Assembly: GCA_028023455.1 (NCBI GenBank)
Contig: JAQFVV010012405.1
Coordinates: 9,751,923 to 9,815,922 of the forward strand
Origin: Epiperipatus broadwayi
Lineage: Eukaryota; Onychophora; Udeonychophora; Euonychophora; Peripatidae
DNA length: 64,000 bases
Direction: 5' to 3'
Of the stretch, positions 22,871 through 36,442 are shown piece after piece. Position 1 is the first letter of the stretch. The number at the start of each line of letters is the position of its first letter. The notes under the pieces were generated by a model. The model was given only the letters and a program-made list of their open reading frames with translations, made no database searches and was not told the origin of the DNA. The translations under genes were made by a program, and so were the position numbers.

Positions 22871-24145
22871 TAACAACCATAGCCACCACTATCCTATTAG
22901 GCAGGACTGGTGTTAAACCAATAAAGGCTTTTTGTTTATATTTTTGAAAATCATAAATAAAAAAATATTTTCAAAGCAATGTTTTACAATTGCTATAGTA
23001 GATTTTTATATTGTCTATATATAAAAGACAATGCAACTTTAAATGTTTAATAATGGAAATAAAATGTGTATATTTTATAATTCTAGATGGAATTTATCAT
23101 TCAAAGATTGCAGATATTGAGTTAAAAATCAAGCACAAACTACAATTCTCAGTAGTATTTTAAGTTTATATATTTTAAATAAATAATAAAACACAGAATA
23201 TAATGATGAACTCTTTAAGGTATGATTATTAATTTTATATGATTATTCATGCTGGAATGCCTGGTAATAAGATAACTTCTTTATGAAATAAATTTAGAAG
23301 ACATCTATTAATATTTTATACATATGTGGTTATTTAATAAATAAATAAATATTTAAAAATTGTTATATGCAAGTATAAATACGATATCAAATTTCTTATG
23401 ATGTGTGGTAGATTCATTTTGAAAGTTTGTCACAAAATCATGAATTATCATTTCCCAGACCCAACCTCGGACTATTTTCACCACTCAAAGGAATCAGAAA
23501 TTCGAAACATCTGAACATCTCACACAATGAAACAGTAACAAGACATTATCAATTATGGCACTGTTCATTTTGGAGTTTAAATGCTTTAATAGTATAAGTT
23601 GACTATCCTATGACAAAAAATTAGAGTCTAAGATAGATAAACTTAGACATTTTTCTAAGTTTCAAATCATACTTAGAATTTCTTTTAGCGTTCAAAGTTG
23701 GTCAGTAAATGAATTCATTGCTATATTTAGCTTGAAATAAAAAAAAAAAAAAAAGGAGTCAGCAATGGTTTTCATTTATCGTTCGTTGGAAAGATCTTTC
23801 CTCTACAGCCATTGTTTAAAGATGTTTTACCTTATTACGTAACAAAATATTAAGAAAATAGATTTTATAAGACTTGCTTATGATAATGTGTTTCTGGCTG
23901 AAATGAAACTTGAAATTATAAAAAGTTTATATTTAGTACTATCATTAGTTTAAATTGTTGCTGATTAATAACATTTATTTTATATATTACTGGTTTTCTA
24001 TTAAATTAGAGATTACCCCCCCCCCACTTATTCAGGTGTTGCAGGCCTGACCAGTGACACATTATTATCATAGGAATCACACTTACCTCTTTTAATTTTT
24101 GAATATTAGATTTTAAGGCTATGCTCCAGACAACAGCCATTTTGT
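22871..24145. other. No gene recognised
   Basis: AT-rich, with an A run at 23,739-23,754 and a C run at 24,017-24,025. Confidence 0.45.
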
Positions 24146-24149
24146 GTCA

Positions 24150-24257
24150 AGCGTTGTTAGCCGAGAGGTCATCGCATCCGCCTTGCAAGCAAGTAGTTGG
24201 TTGCAGACGGGTGTGGGTTCGCGTCCCGGCGATGCTATGACATATGAGGAAAAAAAA
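24150..24257 (+). mobile_element. tRNA-like short SINE (family T)
   Basis: It starts GTCAAGCGTTGTTAGCCGAG, has an anticodon-arm-like CCGCCTTGCAAGC, a B-box GGGTTCGCGTCCC, and ends GATGCTATGACATATGAGG followed by an A run. Poly-A ending suggests mobilisation by a LINE. Confidence 0.65.
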
Positions 24258-24745
24258 CCCAGCCATTTTATCAATGACAACAGTCAGTAGAAATTTCTAA
24301 ATTTATCTATGAGGGCAAAGTAATACCGTTTATTAATTATTACCTATTTATCCCCTCCTGGCTTCAAGCAAATAATAAAGATAGAACCATAATAATTAAA
24401 AAACACATTTGCAAATAATTATCTGAAAACTCTAAAACAGAACCCTACTGTTATGCTAAGTCGTTAATAAACATTATGTTGTAATCCAAAAGTAAACTCT
24501 ATGCCACTACTACTAAATAGTAAATCAAAGCAATTTAAAATTAAATGTCTTAAGATGAATTAATATTCGTAATCTAACGAGTTCTCAATCAGGAGGTTAT
24601 AGAATATTTGAACGTGGAAATGATCAGAATGAAGTGCAATTTAGGGATCTTTAGTTCCCGAATCGCTTCCTCTACCATTGCTCTAAGTCATGTAGCTAAA
24701 AAGTGACAGAAATACTGCTGATTTCTTTTTTTTACAGGGAAAAAT
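24258..24745. other. No gene recognised
   Basis: AT-rich spacer between two tRNA-like elements. Confidence 0.45.
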
Positions 24746-24747
24746 GT

Positions 24748-24852
24748 CTTGCATTGGTGGTTGAGAGGTCAGCGCGACGGTCTTACAGGCAGTTGCCCGG
24801 GTTGCGGGTTCGCGTCCCGGCCGATGCTATGACACTTAAAAAAAAAAAAAAG
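24748..24852 (+). mobile_element. tRNA-like short SINE (family T)
   Basis: GCATTGGTGGTTGAGAGGTC at the start pairs with GGCCGATGC at the end over 7 bases, as an acceptor stem. It has the B-box GGGTTCGCGTCCC and a 13-base A tail (24,838-24,851). Confidence 0.7.
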
Positions 24853-26113
24853 GTAATATAAATAGGTTCACAACTATTTCAGAAGCTCTTCAGAAACTAA
24901 TAAAAATATCTCTTGCTGTTTAAAAATTTCATATAATTTGTAATATATTTTACTTATTATCACTGCCGGTTGATTTCTTTTTTAACAACAGCACACCCCT
25001 CCTTTTTTTTGTTTCAAATATATATGACTTATAAAATATGTTCTTTTTCACTAAATCCAATCCAAAAAAAAAGTTTTCGGAAAGAAAAAAGAATAATATA
25101 TATAAATTTTAAGTGAATTTAATGGAAAAGAACATTATAATTTGTAATCATTTTTTAATATTTGCTATAAGTAGAGAAAAAGTTTCCCCACTAAATTTTT
25201 GGATGCTTAATTAAATTTAATTATTAAAAATATTATTGGCTCACTGAAGTTTACTCCTTTGCGCTGCTTCCTGGTTTTATGTTGTTGTTTTTTTTTTTTT
25301 TACATATTCCTCCTCCAAATATCAAAAGGAAGAAGTTGCCTAATAGAAAATATATAAGAAGCTATTAAGCAGGTTGGACTTGATAACTCCATCATATAAG
25401 ATTCGTCTCAAATGTAGATTCCCTTTTTTGGATGTTTACCCGAGAATCTATAATCTATAATTACGGAATTTTTATGAGGTTCCCAATCACGCCCCCCCCC
25501 CCCATCCAAAATAAAGACATAAATTTGATCTTCCTTAACGCATCAGTTGAAAAAAGTTCATGGCCATTGTGCTTATCTGCTTTATAAATGGAATAAAGCA
25601 GCGAAAGATCTAACTAAGCATTGCATGAACTGCCTAGCGAATGATTAAGGATTATTTGCTTATGGTGGAAGAATAGAAGAATTTAATAAAGTTCAACAGT
25701 AAATCTATTTACTACTGATTGAAATCTCTACATATTTCTTGTAGTCTAAAAAATTAAAAATAAATCCACACGCTAAATAAATAATTTTATATATACGTGC
25801 GCTAATAATTATATGTAAGGATCTATACATTACTTTTAAGTTTCATATAATTACTCTATAATTAATTTCTAAAAATAATTAATTATACTTCTACATAAAA
25901 ATAGTTAAATACAGAATGTTTAATAATTATTAGTCTCGGCACGTGTCGTTCTCTTCTCAGGTGTATCAATGATAAATAAACAATGTTAGTGATGCGTATC
26001 TTTAATTATTGCCACAATATATGTTATTAATTTTTGTAAATTATTAATTTTATTTTGATATGTTCAGAAAAATACTTTAAATTAACTTTTTTTTATTTTT
26101 TATATATATATAG
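24853..26113 (+). other. Probable otp intron (3' part)
   Basis: No coding sequence seen. It holds C runs (25,493-25,503) and AT-rich sequence. It ends in a T-rich tract, (TA)n and AG at 26,112-26,113, a usable splice acceptor. How far the intron reaches upstream is unknown because the previous exon was not found. Confidence 0.55.
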
Positions 26114-26653
26114 GTTTGGTTTCAAAACCGAAGAGCTAAATGGAAGAAACGAAAGAAGACAACAAATGTATTCCGTACTCACGGGGCATTGTTACCTTCT
26201 CACGGCTTACCCCCATTTGGGTCTATGGCTGATAGTTTGTGCTCTTTTGCTGCATCAGATGGAAGATGGCCTCCTATGTCAAGTGTTCCACAAATAGCTG
26301 GTCCACCTTTGCCACTAGGACCTTCAATCCCACGTCAAGGTATTACTCAATCGTTACAATCTATGAACGTGAGTGGAATTAATCAATCAAACAATTGTTC
26401 TATGTCATCTAATCTTTCTAATATTCCTAACATTTCGATAACAAGCAACGGGGCGTCTATTTACCAATCTCCTTATGGAATGACGTCAACAACCGTACCT
26501 AGCCTTTCGCCACCCAATACTGTGTCGTCCGTAACGTCACAACAGATGTCCTGCTCTATGGGAGAAACTGGAGATGTCTGGCGGGGGACCAGTATTGCCT
26601 CTTTAAGACGAAAAGCCCTCGAACATACTGCCTCTATGACACCTTTTAGATGA
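26114..26653 (+). CDS. otp: Orthopedia homeobox protein, last coding exon (partial gene)
   Basis: The exon starts after AG at 26,113 and codes for 179 residues to TGA at 26,651-26,653. It opens with [18 protein letters not shown], the second half of homeodomain helix 3 and its basic tail; N and R of the WFQNRR block are the DNA-contact residues. [20 protein letters not shown] and DSLCSF follow, both Otp-specific. The middle is low-complexity, rich in S, N, P and T. The C-terminus has [18 protein letters not shown], the OAR (aristaless) domain. Otp is a nuclear transcription factor for neuroendocrine cell types in bilaterians. The intron position inside the homeodomain, just before VWF, is common in paired-like genes. 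The first half of the homeodomain is not found in this window. The gene is probably intact: frame, splice site and stop all fit. Confidence 0.93.
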   Translation, partial: VWFQNRRAKWKKRKKTTNVFRTHGALLPSHGLPPFGSMADSLCSFAASDGRWPPMSSVPQIAGPPLPLGPSIPRQGITQSLQSMNVSGINQSNNCSMSSNLSNIPNISITSNGASIYQSPYGMTSTTVPSLSPPNTVSSVTSQQMSCSMGETGDVWRGTSIASLRRKALEHTASMTPFR

Positions 26654-28237
<1,584 letters not shown>

Positions 28238-28329
28238 CTGTCATAATTGTATATATGTATTGGAAAAATATTTATCATTTACACAAACATTCATTCTGCC
28301 TTATCAGGCACTGAGAAGAAAGACCATGG

Positions 28330-28560
28330 TGTTTCTTGATCTTAAACTCAGAGGTAAAAAGCCAATAAACTCACCACACTGGCTAATGCATGTTGGTGAG
28401 CAGCCCATCCATGTTCGTATACTATGTGAATAATCACATAGTAATAACAGCTGCAATGACAAGAACGTATGGAGTGGACATTAGGAATTTGCCCTGCTCG
28501 GTTCCTTTAAGGCCTCCAAGAGGAATCAAAGGATCTCCTTTCAGTTAATTGTAACTTCCA
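28330..28560 (+). repeat. Dispersed repeat, family F, copy 2
   Basis: Longer relative of 1,195-1,345. It includes an inner small palindrome, CTATGTGAATAATCACATAG (28,422-28,441). Confidence 0.5.
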
Positions 28561-29210
28561 TTGAGTTTTGTAAATATCAACAAACTACAAAAAGATGAAT
28601 AATACCAATCCATTTTTTAGTTTTGTTAGTATTTATACTTACTTCACTGACTTCTGTCTATTATTTTAATTTATGTACAGAATAAATGATCTATAATCAT
28701 TATTCAAATATTCAGAAAATCAAGGCAAATCCCCGGTTTTAGCAGCCTCTAAATATCAAATGAAAAGTCAGTTTAATAAATATAATAATAAATAATTGTA
28801 ACTTAACTATATATAAATAAAGAGAGTAAATTGCCCTGAATAAGAAGAGATCAAGAATAGAATAAATCCATTTAAACTTGGAGCTCTGGTGTTTATAAGC
28901 GTATCTTAATTAATATTGTTGGTAACTCAGAGTGAATTAGACAGACGGAATGTGACACTAATATTTATTAAACTAATAATCAGTTATATAAGGCTGGAGA
29001 CAGTATCTCTTAACATGTAGTGTATTGATCATAAAAATTAAATAAGATTTAATGTGTATGCATTAAATTAATCATAGCTCAAAGTATGTATGTAAATAAA
29101 GGGAGCAAGTCACCCTCCCTCACACTATGATTTAGAATGCTAATAATTCATAGAGTGAGAGTGATTTAATTCCTTTAAAAATATGTATGCTGAGTTATGG
29201 TTAATTTAAT
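28561..29210. other. No gene recognised
   Basis: AT-rich, no supported feature. Confidence 0.4.
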
Positions 29211-29214
29211 GTTA

Positions 29215-29402
29215 ACTATGTATAATTGAATTGGAAGTAACTGCATCTCTCAATGAGTTATGCAAATGTCAACAAACTATGACAAGAGAATGGTAAACTA
29301 ATTTATGTTTTAGCTGGTATCTTTCTATTTTTTTCATAGTTTGTTGATGTTTGCACAATGGAAGATGCAGTTACTTCCATTTTAATTATGTACAGTTAAG
29401 TA
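29215..29402. repeat. Inverted repeat (fold-back element)
   Basis: GGAAGTAACTGCATC (29,231) and GATGCAGTTACTTCC (29,365) are inverted copies, as are ATGTCAACAAACTATGA and TCATAGTTTGTTGATGTT-like blocks further in. The middle 80 bases do not pair. Confidence 0.7.
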
Positions 29403-29499
29403 AAGTGCTAAATAAATGTAATATTATTTTGAATGAAAGAATTTTTCATATCCATAGTTAAATTCAGTCCACTATCATAATATATTAATTTTTATTAGT

Positions 29500-29905
29500 C
29501 ATCCATTAAATTAGAGATTATCTACTTATTGAACAAAATTTCTATAGTATAATTTTCACTATATCACTCTCATGTGAGATGATGACATTTCTATCCACTT
29601 ATAAAACCTTATGTCAAAAGAGCCATAAGTTTGACACATTAATTAAACTGTAGTCATTGGCTATCTATACATACTGAAGAATAATAAAAGATATGTATAA
29701 GAGATTATTATCTGGGCTAACTGATGAGTGCTGTTTCAGCATGAAATGTGCAACTTGGAGATCGTACATCTTTTTCATATGTCTATGGTCATATGTTTAT
29801 AATTACACCCCTCCACAAGGTGTTAAAAGTGGATAGAAAGCAGTCCCTGTCTTGCATGAAGGTGGTGTAGTGAAAATTACAATATTATTCAGTATGACAG
29901 CATGT
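29500..29905 (+). mobile_element. Family B element, copy 4 (best ribozyme core)
   Basis: It shares both borders with 18,540-18,850 and the middle with 22,060-22,200. Order on the plus strand: TTATTAGTCATCCATTA, TTTTCACTATATCACTCTC, ATTCTATCC-like block, hammerhead-like motif (29,714-29,785), CCTCCACAAGGTGTTAA, and GTGGTGTAGTGAAAATTAC. The outer parts (TTTTCACTA near 29,544 and TAGTGAAAAT near 29,868) are inverted, so the unit is fold-back in outline. Confidence 0.65.
29714..29785 (+). ncRNA. Hammerhead ribozyme candidate (family B, both core boxes intact)
   Basis: CUGAUGA at 29,721-29,727; stem II GUGCUG/CAGCAU with a UUU loop; GAAA at 29,743-29,746; stem III AUGUGC with GUACAU (29,746-29,751 and 29,764-29,769); C at 29,770 as the cleavage residue. 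Stem III in the copy at 33,105 is AUACA/UGUAU, a different sequence that still pairs. Stem I is weak (only two clear A-U pairs), which is the main doubt. Confidence 0.6.
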
Positions 29906-30835
29906 AACTGCAGCATACATAAATTTATGTTACATAAGTGAAAAAAGTATTTAGAATGCTTGTATTTAGATGTTTCGTATACACACATATTAATTTAATG
30001 ATTTTTATATAGATGTAAATATTGAAATATATTGTGAAATTTTTCTATATAATCTACATACAGTTTCAACTATGATGTAGCTGGGCAATAGTCAATTAAA
30101 ACTGATAGTGTACACTGAAACTATATGAATTAGTAATGGACCATACTATTTAATTGTCAAAATTGTACTAAGTCAAAAGTGAACCCTATGAATTCATAGT
30201 CCATAGAATTACTTCATATGAACTCTTAGAAATAAATTATTTGATTACTATTTTATTGACTCTTGATTTAATGTATATCCAAACATTATTGTTTTTACTA
30301 AATCATCTGTTAACTTGCATTGACAGTTACAAGGAAAATTATGAATACATGCCATCATATAGTAGTATAGTGCAATTTAGATGTTTCAAGGTTAATGAAG
30401 CAGAAAGTTTAATTCTTTTTATATACAAGCTCTTTGGCCAATTTATATTGCTTGTACAAACTTTGGCTTGATCCTGAATTTCATACTTTTAACATTACGC
30501 AAATTTTGATAACAATCATAAAATCTTATTGTACAATTGAAAAATTGTAGTCTTTGGAATGATTATTCTATTTTGAAAATTTATCTGTAAGACATATTAG
30601 TTGTAATGTTATGAAGTGATCTGAAATTAACATACCATTACCTAATTCAGTTTTTTAAAACTGCACTATATCTCTAGAATGATGCTGATTAATAAGTAAA
30701 ATAAAAGACAACTTGCTCTTTTTACACTGCAATTGTTATAGCTACAATCTTGTTACATCAGGCATTTTAGATTCTAAATACTTGTTCTTTATGTTAACAT
30801 TGCAGGAAGAAGTTTTTAAAAAACTACTTTTATTT

Positions 30836-30932
30836 TGTCAAACGTTGGTGGCCGAGTAGTCAGCATGACTGCCTTACAAGCAGTTGTCCCGGGTTCACTT
30901 CCCTACCGATGCTTTGACACATGAAAAGAAAA
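30836..30932 (+). mobile_element. tRNA-like short SINE (family T)
   Basis: TGTCAAACGTTGGTGGCCGA at the start, CTGCCTTACAAGCAG anticodon-arm-like hairpin, a slightly changed B-box GGGTTCACTTCCC, and GATGCTTTGACACATGAAAA at the end. Confidence 0.65.
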
Positions 30933-31214
30933 AAGAACTACTTTTATGTAATATCTTAATATGTAAATATATTAAAACTTAATAGAAATTACAAATTTTG
31001 TATAAAGTAGTCATTAAATATTGATTATTTACTATGTTTAATATTACATGACTGAACTAAGTACAATTTAAAATTGTAATTGTGTTAACACATTCACACT
31101 TTAAAAATAAAATATATCAAATGAAATTAATTAGATATAAAATTTTGCCTATTATTTCTGATTTAATGAGCAGGTGTTTAGATCTCCTGCATACCTAATG
31201 AGTCTAAACTGTAC

Positions 31215-31267
<53 letters not shown>

Positions 31268-31376
31268 GTATTGTATTAGAATTTATTTTGGTAAACGTGA
31301 TATGTTTCAACACAGAAAATCATATTCGCATAATAAATACATCAACCATAGTATAATTTAATTTTCAAAACATTAA
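30933..31376. other. No gene; AT microsatellite at 31,217-31,265
   Basis: AT-rich, with a 48-base (AT)n run. Confidence 0.6.
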
Positions 31377-31647
31377 ATAATAAAAAGTTACGATAGAATG
31401 ACAGCCTGTTAAGCTAATTGCGCAGACGCTGTGAGAATGTTATTAATAAATGAATACCTTCGAACAACCACATGATATAGTATTTGTATAAGAGTAAAAA
31501 TGTGGTTGTTCGAAGGTATTCATTTATTAATAACATTCTCACAGCGTCTGCGCAATTAGCTTAACAGGCTGTCATTCTATCGTAATTATAATCGCACGCA
31601 AGACGTTATAAAATAAATGCTTATTCATGTATATAATAAAAAGTTAC
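31377..31647. mobile_element. Perfect 85-bp-arm palindrome flanked by 15-bp direct repeats
   Basis: Arms 31,388-31,472 and 31,501-31,585 appear to be exact inverted copies around a 28-base loop. ATAATAAAAAGTTAC occurs at 31,377-31,391 and again at 31,633-31,647; these may be a target-site duplication, with the palindrome plus a ~47-base non-palindromic tail as the insert. No protein frame. It resembles no other repeat in the window. Confidence 0.8.
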
Positions 31648-32250
31648 AAACGTACGCTTCCATTTACTTCCATATTATATTTCTCAATAACATACAATAT
31701 TAAAATATGAAGCCTACATAACATATAAAACTATTTTCAAGGTGGATCTTCAAGTTTTGGGGAATCTTATCATTCATTAAGATTATAAAAATATCAGTTA
31801 TTGTATAATAAATTTAAAACATATAACATGAAAAAAACAACTATTATCTATTTATAATGACCATAAATGAAAAGAGATTTATGCTCAACTTGAATTAGAT
31901 AAAAACATTATACAAGAAGAGCATTAAAAAATGAAAGATTTATTTATTTTATACTAATAGAGAAAATAGTTTGCAAAATTGATAAGAAACTAACATAAAA
32001 ATTTGCGAAAATGAGATGCAACATGAAAGAGTGCATTGTGGTGATCAAAACATTTATTTTAATATTGTACTTATGTGAAAATAATTGAAAGTATGTTTCT
32101 GTAATTTATTCTTTATTGTTTTAAAAATTAAATTATATTATAGTTCATTTATGTTACATAAATTTGTTGAGATTTATATGAATGTTACATATATATATAT
32201 GAAAATATTTCTAGATCATATGGATATCTAAAATAAACATCAAATTACCT
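31648..32250. other. No gene recognised
   Basis: AT-rich, no supported feature. Confidence 0.4.
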
Positions 32251-32251
32251 C

Positions 32252-32415
32252 ATACATTAAAAAATTTTCAGTTATGCCCTCTGTAAATAAACATTTAGAA
32301 CCTGCATTTCAAAACAACTGATTCAAAAAGGTACCATTTTGAATTAGCTATTGTGAGATGCAAGATGTAAATGTTTATTCACAGAGGGGCTTAGCTGAAA
32401 ATTTATTTTATGTTT
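32252..32415. repeat. Inverted repeat (fold-back element)
   Basis: ATTTTCAGTTATGCCCTCTG (32,265) pairs with CAGAGGGGCTTAGCTGAAAAT (32,382, one base shorter when aligned), and TAAATAAACATTTAGAACC with TGTAAATGTTTATTCA. A GGTACC sits near the centre. Confidence 0.7.
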
Positions 32416-32545
32416 GAGATGATTTGGTATTATATACATAATTAGAAGAAGATTAAGAGTATTTAGATGTAAACATTAATAATTTTAATTTACTTTTTCC
32501 ATATGTATGTTTGGTTAAATTTCAACTGTGATGTAACTAAGAAAA

Positions 32546-32790
<245 letters not shown>

Positions 32791-33039
32791 ACTAGTCAAT
32801 GGTAAATATTATAAATAACATTATTTAAAAGTTTTGAAATTAAAAAATAAGAGAAAGCCTTGAACTAAAATTCAAATTTTACCTAAACATATTTATCTAC
32901 TGTCATTTCCAAAATTATAATTATAATCTCAAATCCAGTAAGGGCTTTGAACATTCCATCATTGTTATTTTAGTGAAATGAATGATTGAATAGTTGAAAG
33001 GATGAGGAGATTGAAACCTGGCCATTAAAGTTTGAGGAA

Positions 33040-33270
33040 TTGCTATCTTAATATAAGCTGAGCACTGATTGTATATCTGCATGGAGGATTATAATCTGTC
33101 TCAATTGATGAGTTCTGTTTCTGCATGAAATACATATACTGGGGATTATGTATCTTTGTCACATGTATATGGTTATTTGTATCAGTTGCTTGAGATGGAG
33201 TGGAGAATGAATTGACTGAGAAATCCTGAGTTCAAACCCCTCTAATTACATAGAAAATATTCAGTATGAG
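33040..33270 (+). mobile_element. Family B element, copy 5, with tRNA-like segment
   Basis: Hammerhead-like motif (33,095-33,160), then TATGGTTATTTGTATCAGTT (A-box region), GAGATGGAGTGG and GAGTTCAAACCCC (B-box-like) and a TAATTACAT block. The same order occurs on the minus strand at 6,690-6,480, so the ribozyme-plus-tRNA-like arrangement is a family trait. Confidence 0.65.
33095..33160 (+). ncRNA. Hammerhead-like motif (family B)
   Basis: UUGAUGA (first base changed) at 33,105-33,111; imperfect stem II; GAAA at 33,127-33,130; stem III AUACA (33,130-33,134) with UGUAU (33,149-33,153); C at 33,154. Confidence 0.5.
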
Positions 33271-33800
33271 CAAATTATATATTGTTTTAGATTTATATAT
33301 AACAATTAATGTATTCTATTAATATCTAATTAATATGAGTGATATTAAATCAAGAAAAACATGCGATTGGTCCTTTTCTTTATCAAAAGATTAATGTTTA
33401 AAACTGTGTTCTACAGGACATGGTAATTTAACATTACTTCAGTTAATTAAATTTTAATGGTTTCAATTTATTATTTGCTTACATATTTAGATATCTATTA
33501 CAGTGCAAGTTTCTTAGTGAAAAAATGAATTACAACTCTGATTTGTATATTATAGTTCAAGTTTTAACATTAAGTTAAGTGTACTGGTATATTTAAATAA
33601 AATCTCATGTTACTGTGATAAGGGATGAGTCAGTTATTTAATTCAGGCATCTGGTACAAGTTGGAACTTAAAATATAAATCATGATGGATCAATTTTTTA
33701 AAGAATAGACTACAAGTTTAAAAATTCAGAAAATCCTTTAGATTTTGCATAAAAATTTAATATCTTTTTAATTATACACATATAACATTTGTAATTATAA
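33271..33800. other. No gene recognised
   Basis: AT-rich, no supported feature. Confidence 0.4.
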
Positions 33801-33983
33801 ATTGCTTTAAGCATGTGCGTTTGAAAATATGAAGGTAGAGACTTCTACAGGTCTTAACCACAAGCTTACTCTCTACAGGTCTTAACCACAAGCTTACCCT
33901 TTTCTTCCAAAGAGTAAGCTTGTGGTTAAGAACTGTAGAGATCCCTACCTTCGTATTTTCAAGCGCACGTGCTTAAAGCTTTA
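33801..33983. repeat. Palindromic element with an internal duplication in one arm
   Basis: Outer arms: ATTGCTTTAAGCATGTGCG (33,801) and GCGCACGTGCTTAAAGC (33,962). Inner arms: GGTCTTAACCACAAGCTTAC and its inverse. The left arm has this inner block twice (33,852-33,874 and 33,874-33,898), the right arm once. Confidence 0.75.
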
Positions 33984-35888
33984 ATGCTTTGTAAATATTA
34001 CATATATAACATTTAAAATAATGGTTTTACTTTTGAGAAAAAATAACTTGCATTAGAAAATATATAAACTTGTATGCCTGGCTCTCTATTATTTATTATG
34101 TTTAAAGTTGTTATCATATGGTAATAGTTTTTCAGAAATAATATAATTTTTAATTGTTTTTTTTTTAATTAAGTGTGATTGACATCATACATGAACAGGC
34201 ATAGAAACAAAATACTGGTTTGGTTTCCATTTTTGCAAACTACCAGTTCGGGCTACAATTTTTAGCAATATATAGTGCTTAAGAACTCTCATTCTGAAGT
34301 CAGTTAAAAAATCTTAACCCACTGTAGGTCTTATAGAATGTGTGGTAACTCTAAAATTGAGGTGTTGGGAAAAAAGAGTAGAGTGTGGCAAACTAACATA
34401 GGATGATCAAGTATTATCATAGTTAAATTTCTCTACTACCTATTTCACTCAATTTGAATTTAGACAAAATTTATCAGATGTAGAAATAATATCAAATAAA
34501 ATAGTAAATATAAACAAAAGCATGACATCATTAATTACTATCCATCAATTATATTAATATAAAAATAATTAATAAACTATGACAAAATTAATTACAACGC
34601 AGAAATTTTGACAGTTTTCTAAAATACAATCCCTCTTTATTATTAATATAAATATATTTGATTGAGTTCGTGCTTTAATTAAATTAATTTTGAAAAAAGC
34701 AAAAACATGAAAATCCAAGAAATAAATTCTAGATTGAATAATTAAGAGTTATTTTTAAGCTATAGTTTGCTGTCAAAAACATTTGTAAACAACTGAAGAT
34801 CAATTTGAAAGAATACTTTAACTCAACCACCTAAATAAAATCTCTTCTGAAATTTTTAAAATTCACTTTAAGTGCTTAATAATTAAGGAAAAGATTTTTT
34901 TTTTAAAAAAATTACTATATACAAAATTATATTTTTAATCTAAAAGTAAATATATATTTTAAAAATGTTTTTTCCCCCTCTTCTTTTTAATTCTCTAATT
35001 CAAATGGAGAACACATATGTAATGTAAAAACATAAAACAAGTGATATTTGTGTGAAATTATTTATATTTAGAAATGTCTAAACGTGTAGATTTTTATATT
35101 TTTTATGTATTATATTAAAACTTTCAAAACATGCTTTATCTATTTATTAAACAAAATGTTTGATAAACATACAGCCCAAAACCAAAGATTTGAGAGTTTT
35201 CTATACTTTAAAATAGAAAATTCGATTATTGAGGAGCACGTAATAATAAAGTTCCTGTAAATTACAAGTAGCTAGTTATAGTTTTATTAATTTTGAATTT
35301 GATGCAGTTTTACAAAAAAATAAATATGAATTTTGTATTTAAGAAATAATATAATGCAGATTAAATGAAATTTTATAATTTAAACTTTTTTTTTTATATA
35401 TCCATGAAATCTAATAGATGTATATAGTTTTCAAAACAAAGTAAAGCATTTACAAGTATGTATTATATTTATATATTTACATGTAACATTACAGCTTTGA
35501 CATAATATATATATATAATTTTTAAGCACTTTGGTTTAGTGACTAAAATACTTTTTGTTTCCTTTCTATTTTTTTTAATATATCATCTACTCTAAAAAAT
35601 CTAAACATACGATATTTTAAAAACTGTCTTTCATTTTAATATAGTATAAAAATATTGAACTATATATTGTCTTAGAAAATTTGAATAAAAATGTTATGCC
35701 TGATTGAAGTATTTGGCATACTCCAAATTGTGTCTGTTTTAGACTTGATCCTAGATGACTACAACATATCTGTCTCAAGCTGTTTCATTCTCATAAGCTA
35801 GTACATATATTTGGAATTGATCTGTTTAATAATTATATGCTAACATTTATATATATGAAATATTTTTAAGAAAGTGGAAATATTTATT
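33984..35888. other. No gene recognised
   Basis: AT-rich, no supported feature. Confidence 0.4.
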
Positions 35889-36145
35889 CTATTTTTATTT
35901 TAGAAAAATCAGTCAGACGGTACAGACAGTGTCCATGAAAATAGTAACACTATAAACACTTTTTGCATTTAAAAAGGTTACCTCTTTTAAAATCAATCTC
36001 TTAGTATTTACAGAGATAAAGTACTGTAATAAACAATAAATAACAAAAGAAGTTATCCCCTTTTGGATTCAAAAAGTCGTTACAGTTCAGTATTTTCATT
36101 GGTCACTGTCCATATCATCTGACTCTGATTTTTTAAAAATAAAAT
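35889..36145. repeat. Inverted repeat (fold-back element)
   Basis: GAAAAATCAGTCAGA (35,903), ACAGTGTCCATGAAAATAG and TAACAC have inverted partners at 36,075-36,135 (GTTACAGTTCAGTATTTTCA, GGTCACTGTCCAT, TCTGACTCTGATTTTT). Confidence 0.7.
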
Positions 36146-36359
36146 GAAGACAGATATTTCCACATTATTAAAAATATTTCAAATATAACATATATTAAAA
36201 ATTATTAATTTATAATATATATATATATTCACTTTAATATAGAGATAATATAAGATTAATTTCTAAGACATTATTTAGTCACAAAATTATGCTAAATCTT
36301 ATAGATTAATACTATCTGACTTTAACTTATGATTATGAATTTTCTATTTTTTATTATAA

Positions 36360-36442
36360 TAACAATCCATGAATATATATATATATATAATTTATAGATA
36401 TAATAACAATCCATGAATATATATATATATATAATCTATAGA
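36360..36442 (+). repeat. Tandem duplication containing an AT run
   Basis: ATAACAATCCATGAATATAT followed by (AT)n and ATAATYTATAGATAT occurs twice in a row, about 44 bases apart. Confidence 0.8.

Noticed and set aside
24748-24852. Functional tRNA gene
   Set aside because: Dispersed diverged copies with A tails indicate a SINE. The anticodon loop and arms differ between copies.
26055-26297. Plus-strand frame in another phase over the otp splice site
   Set aside because: It runs through the intron/exon boundary in the wrong phase. The homeodomain phase is clear.
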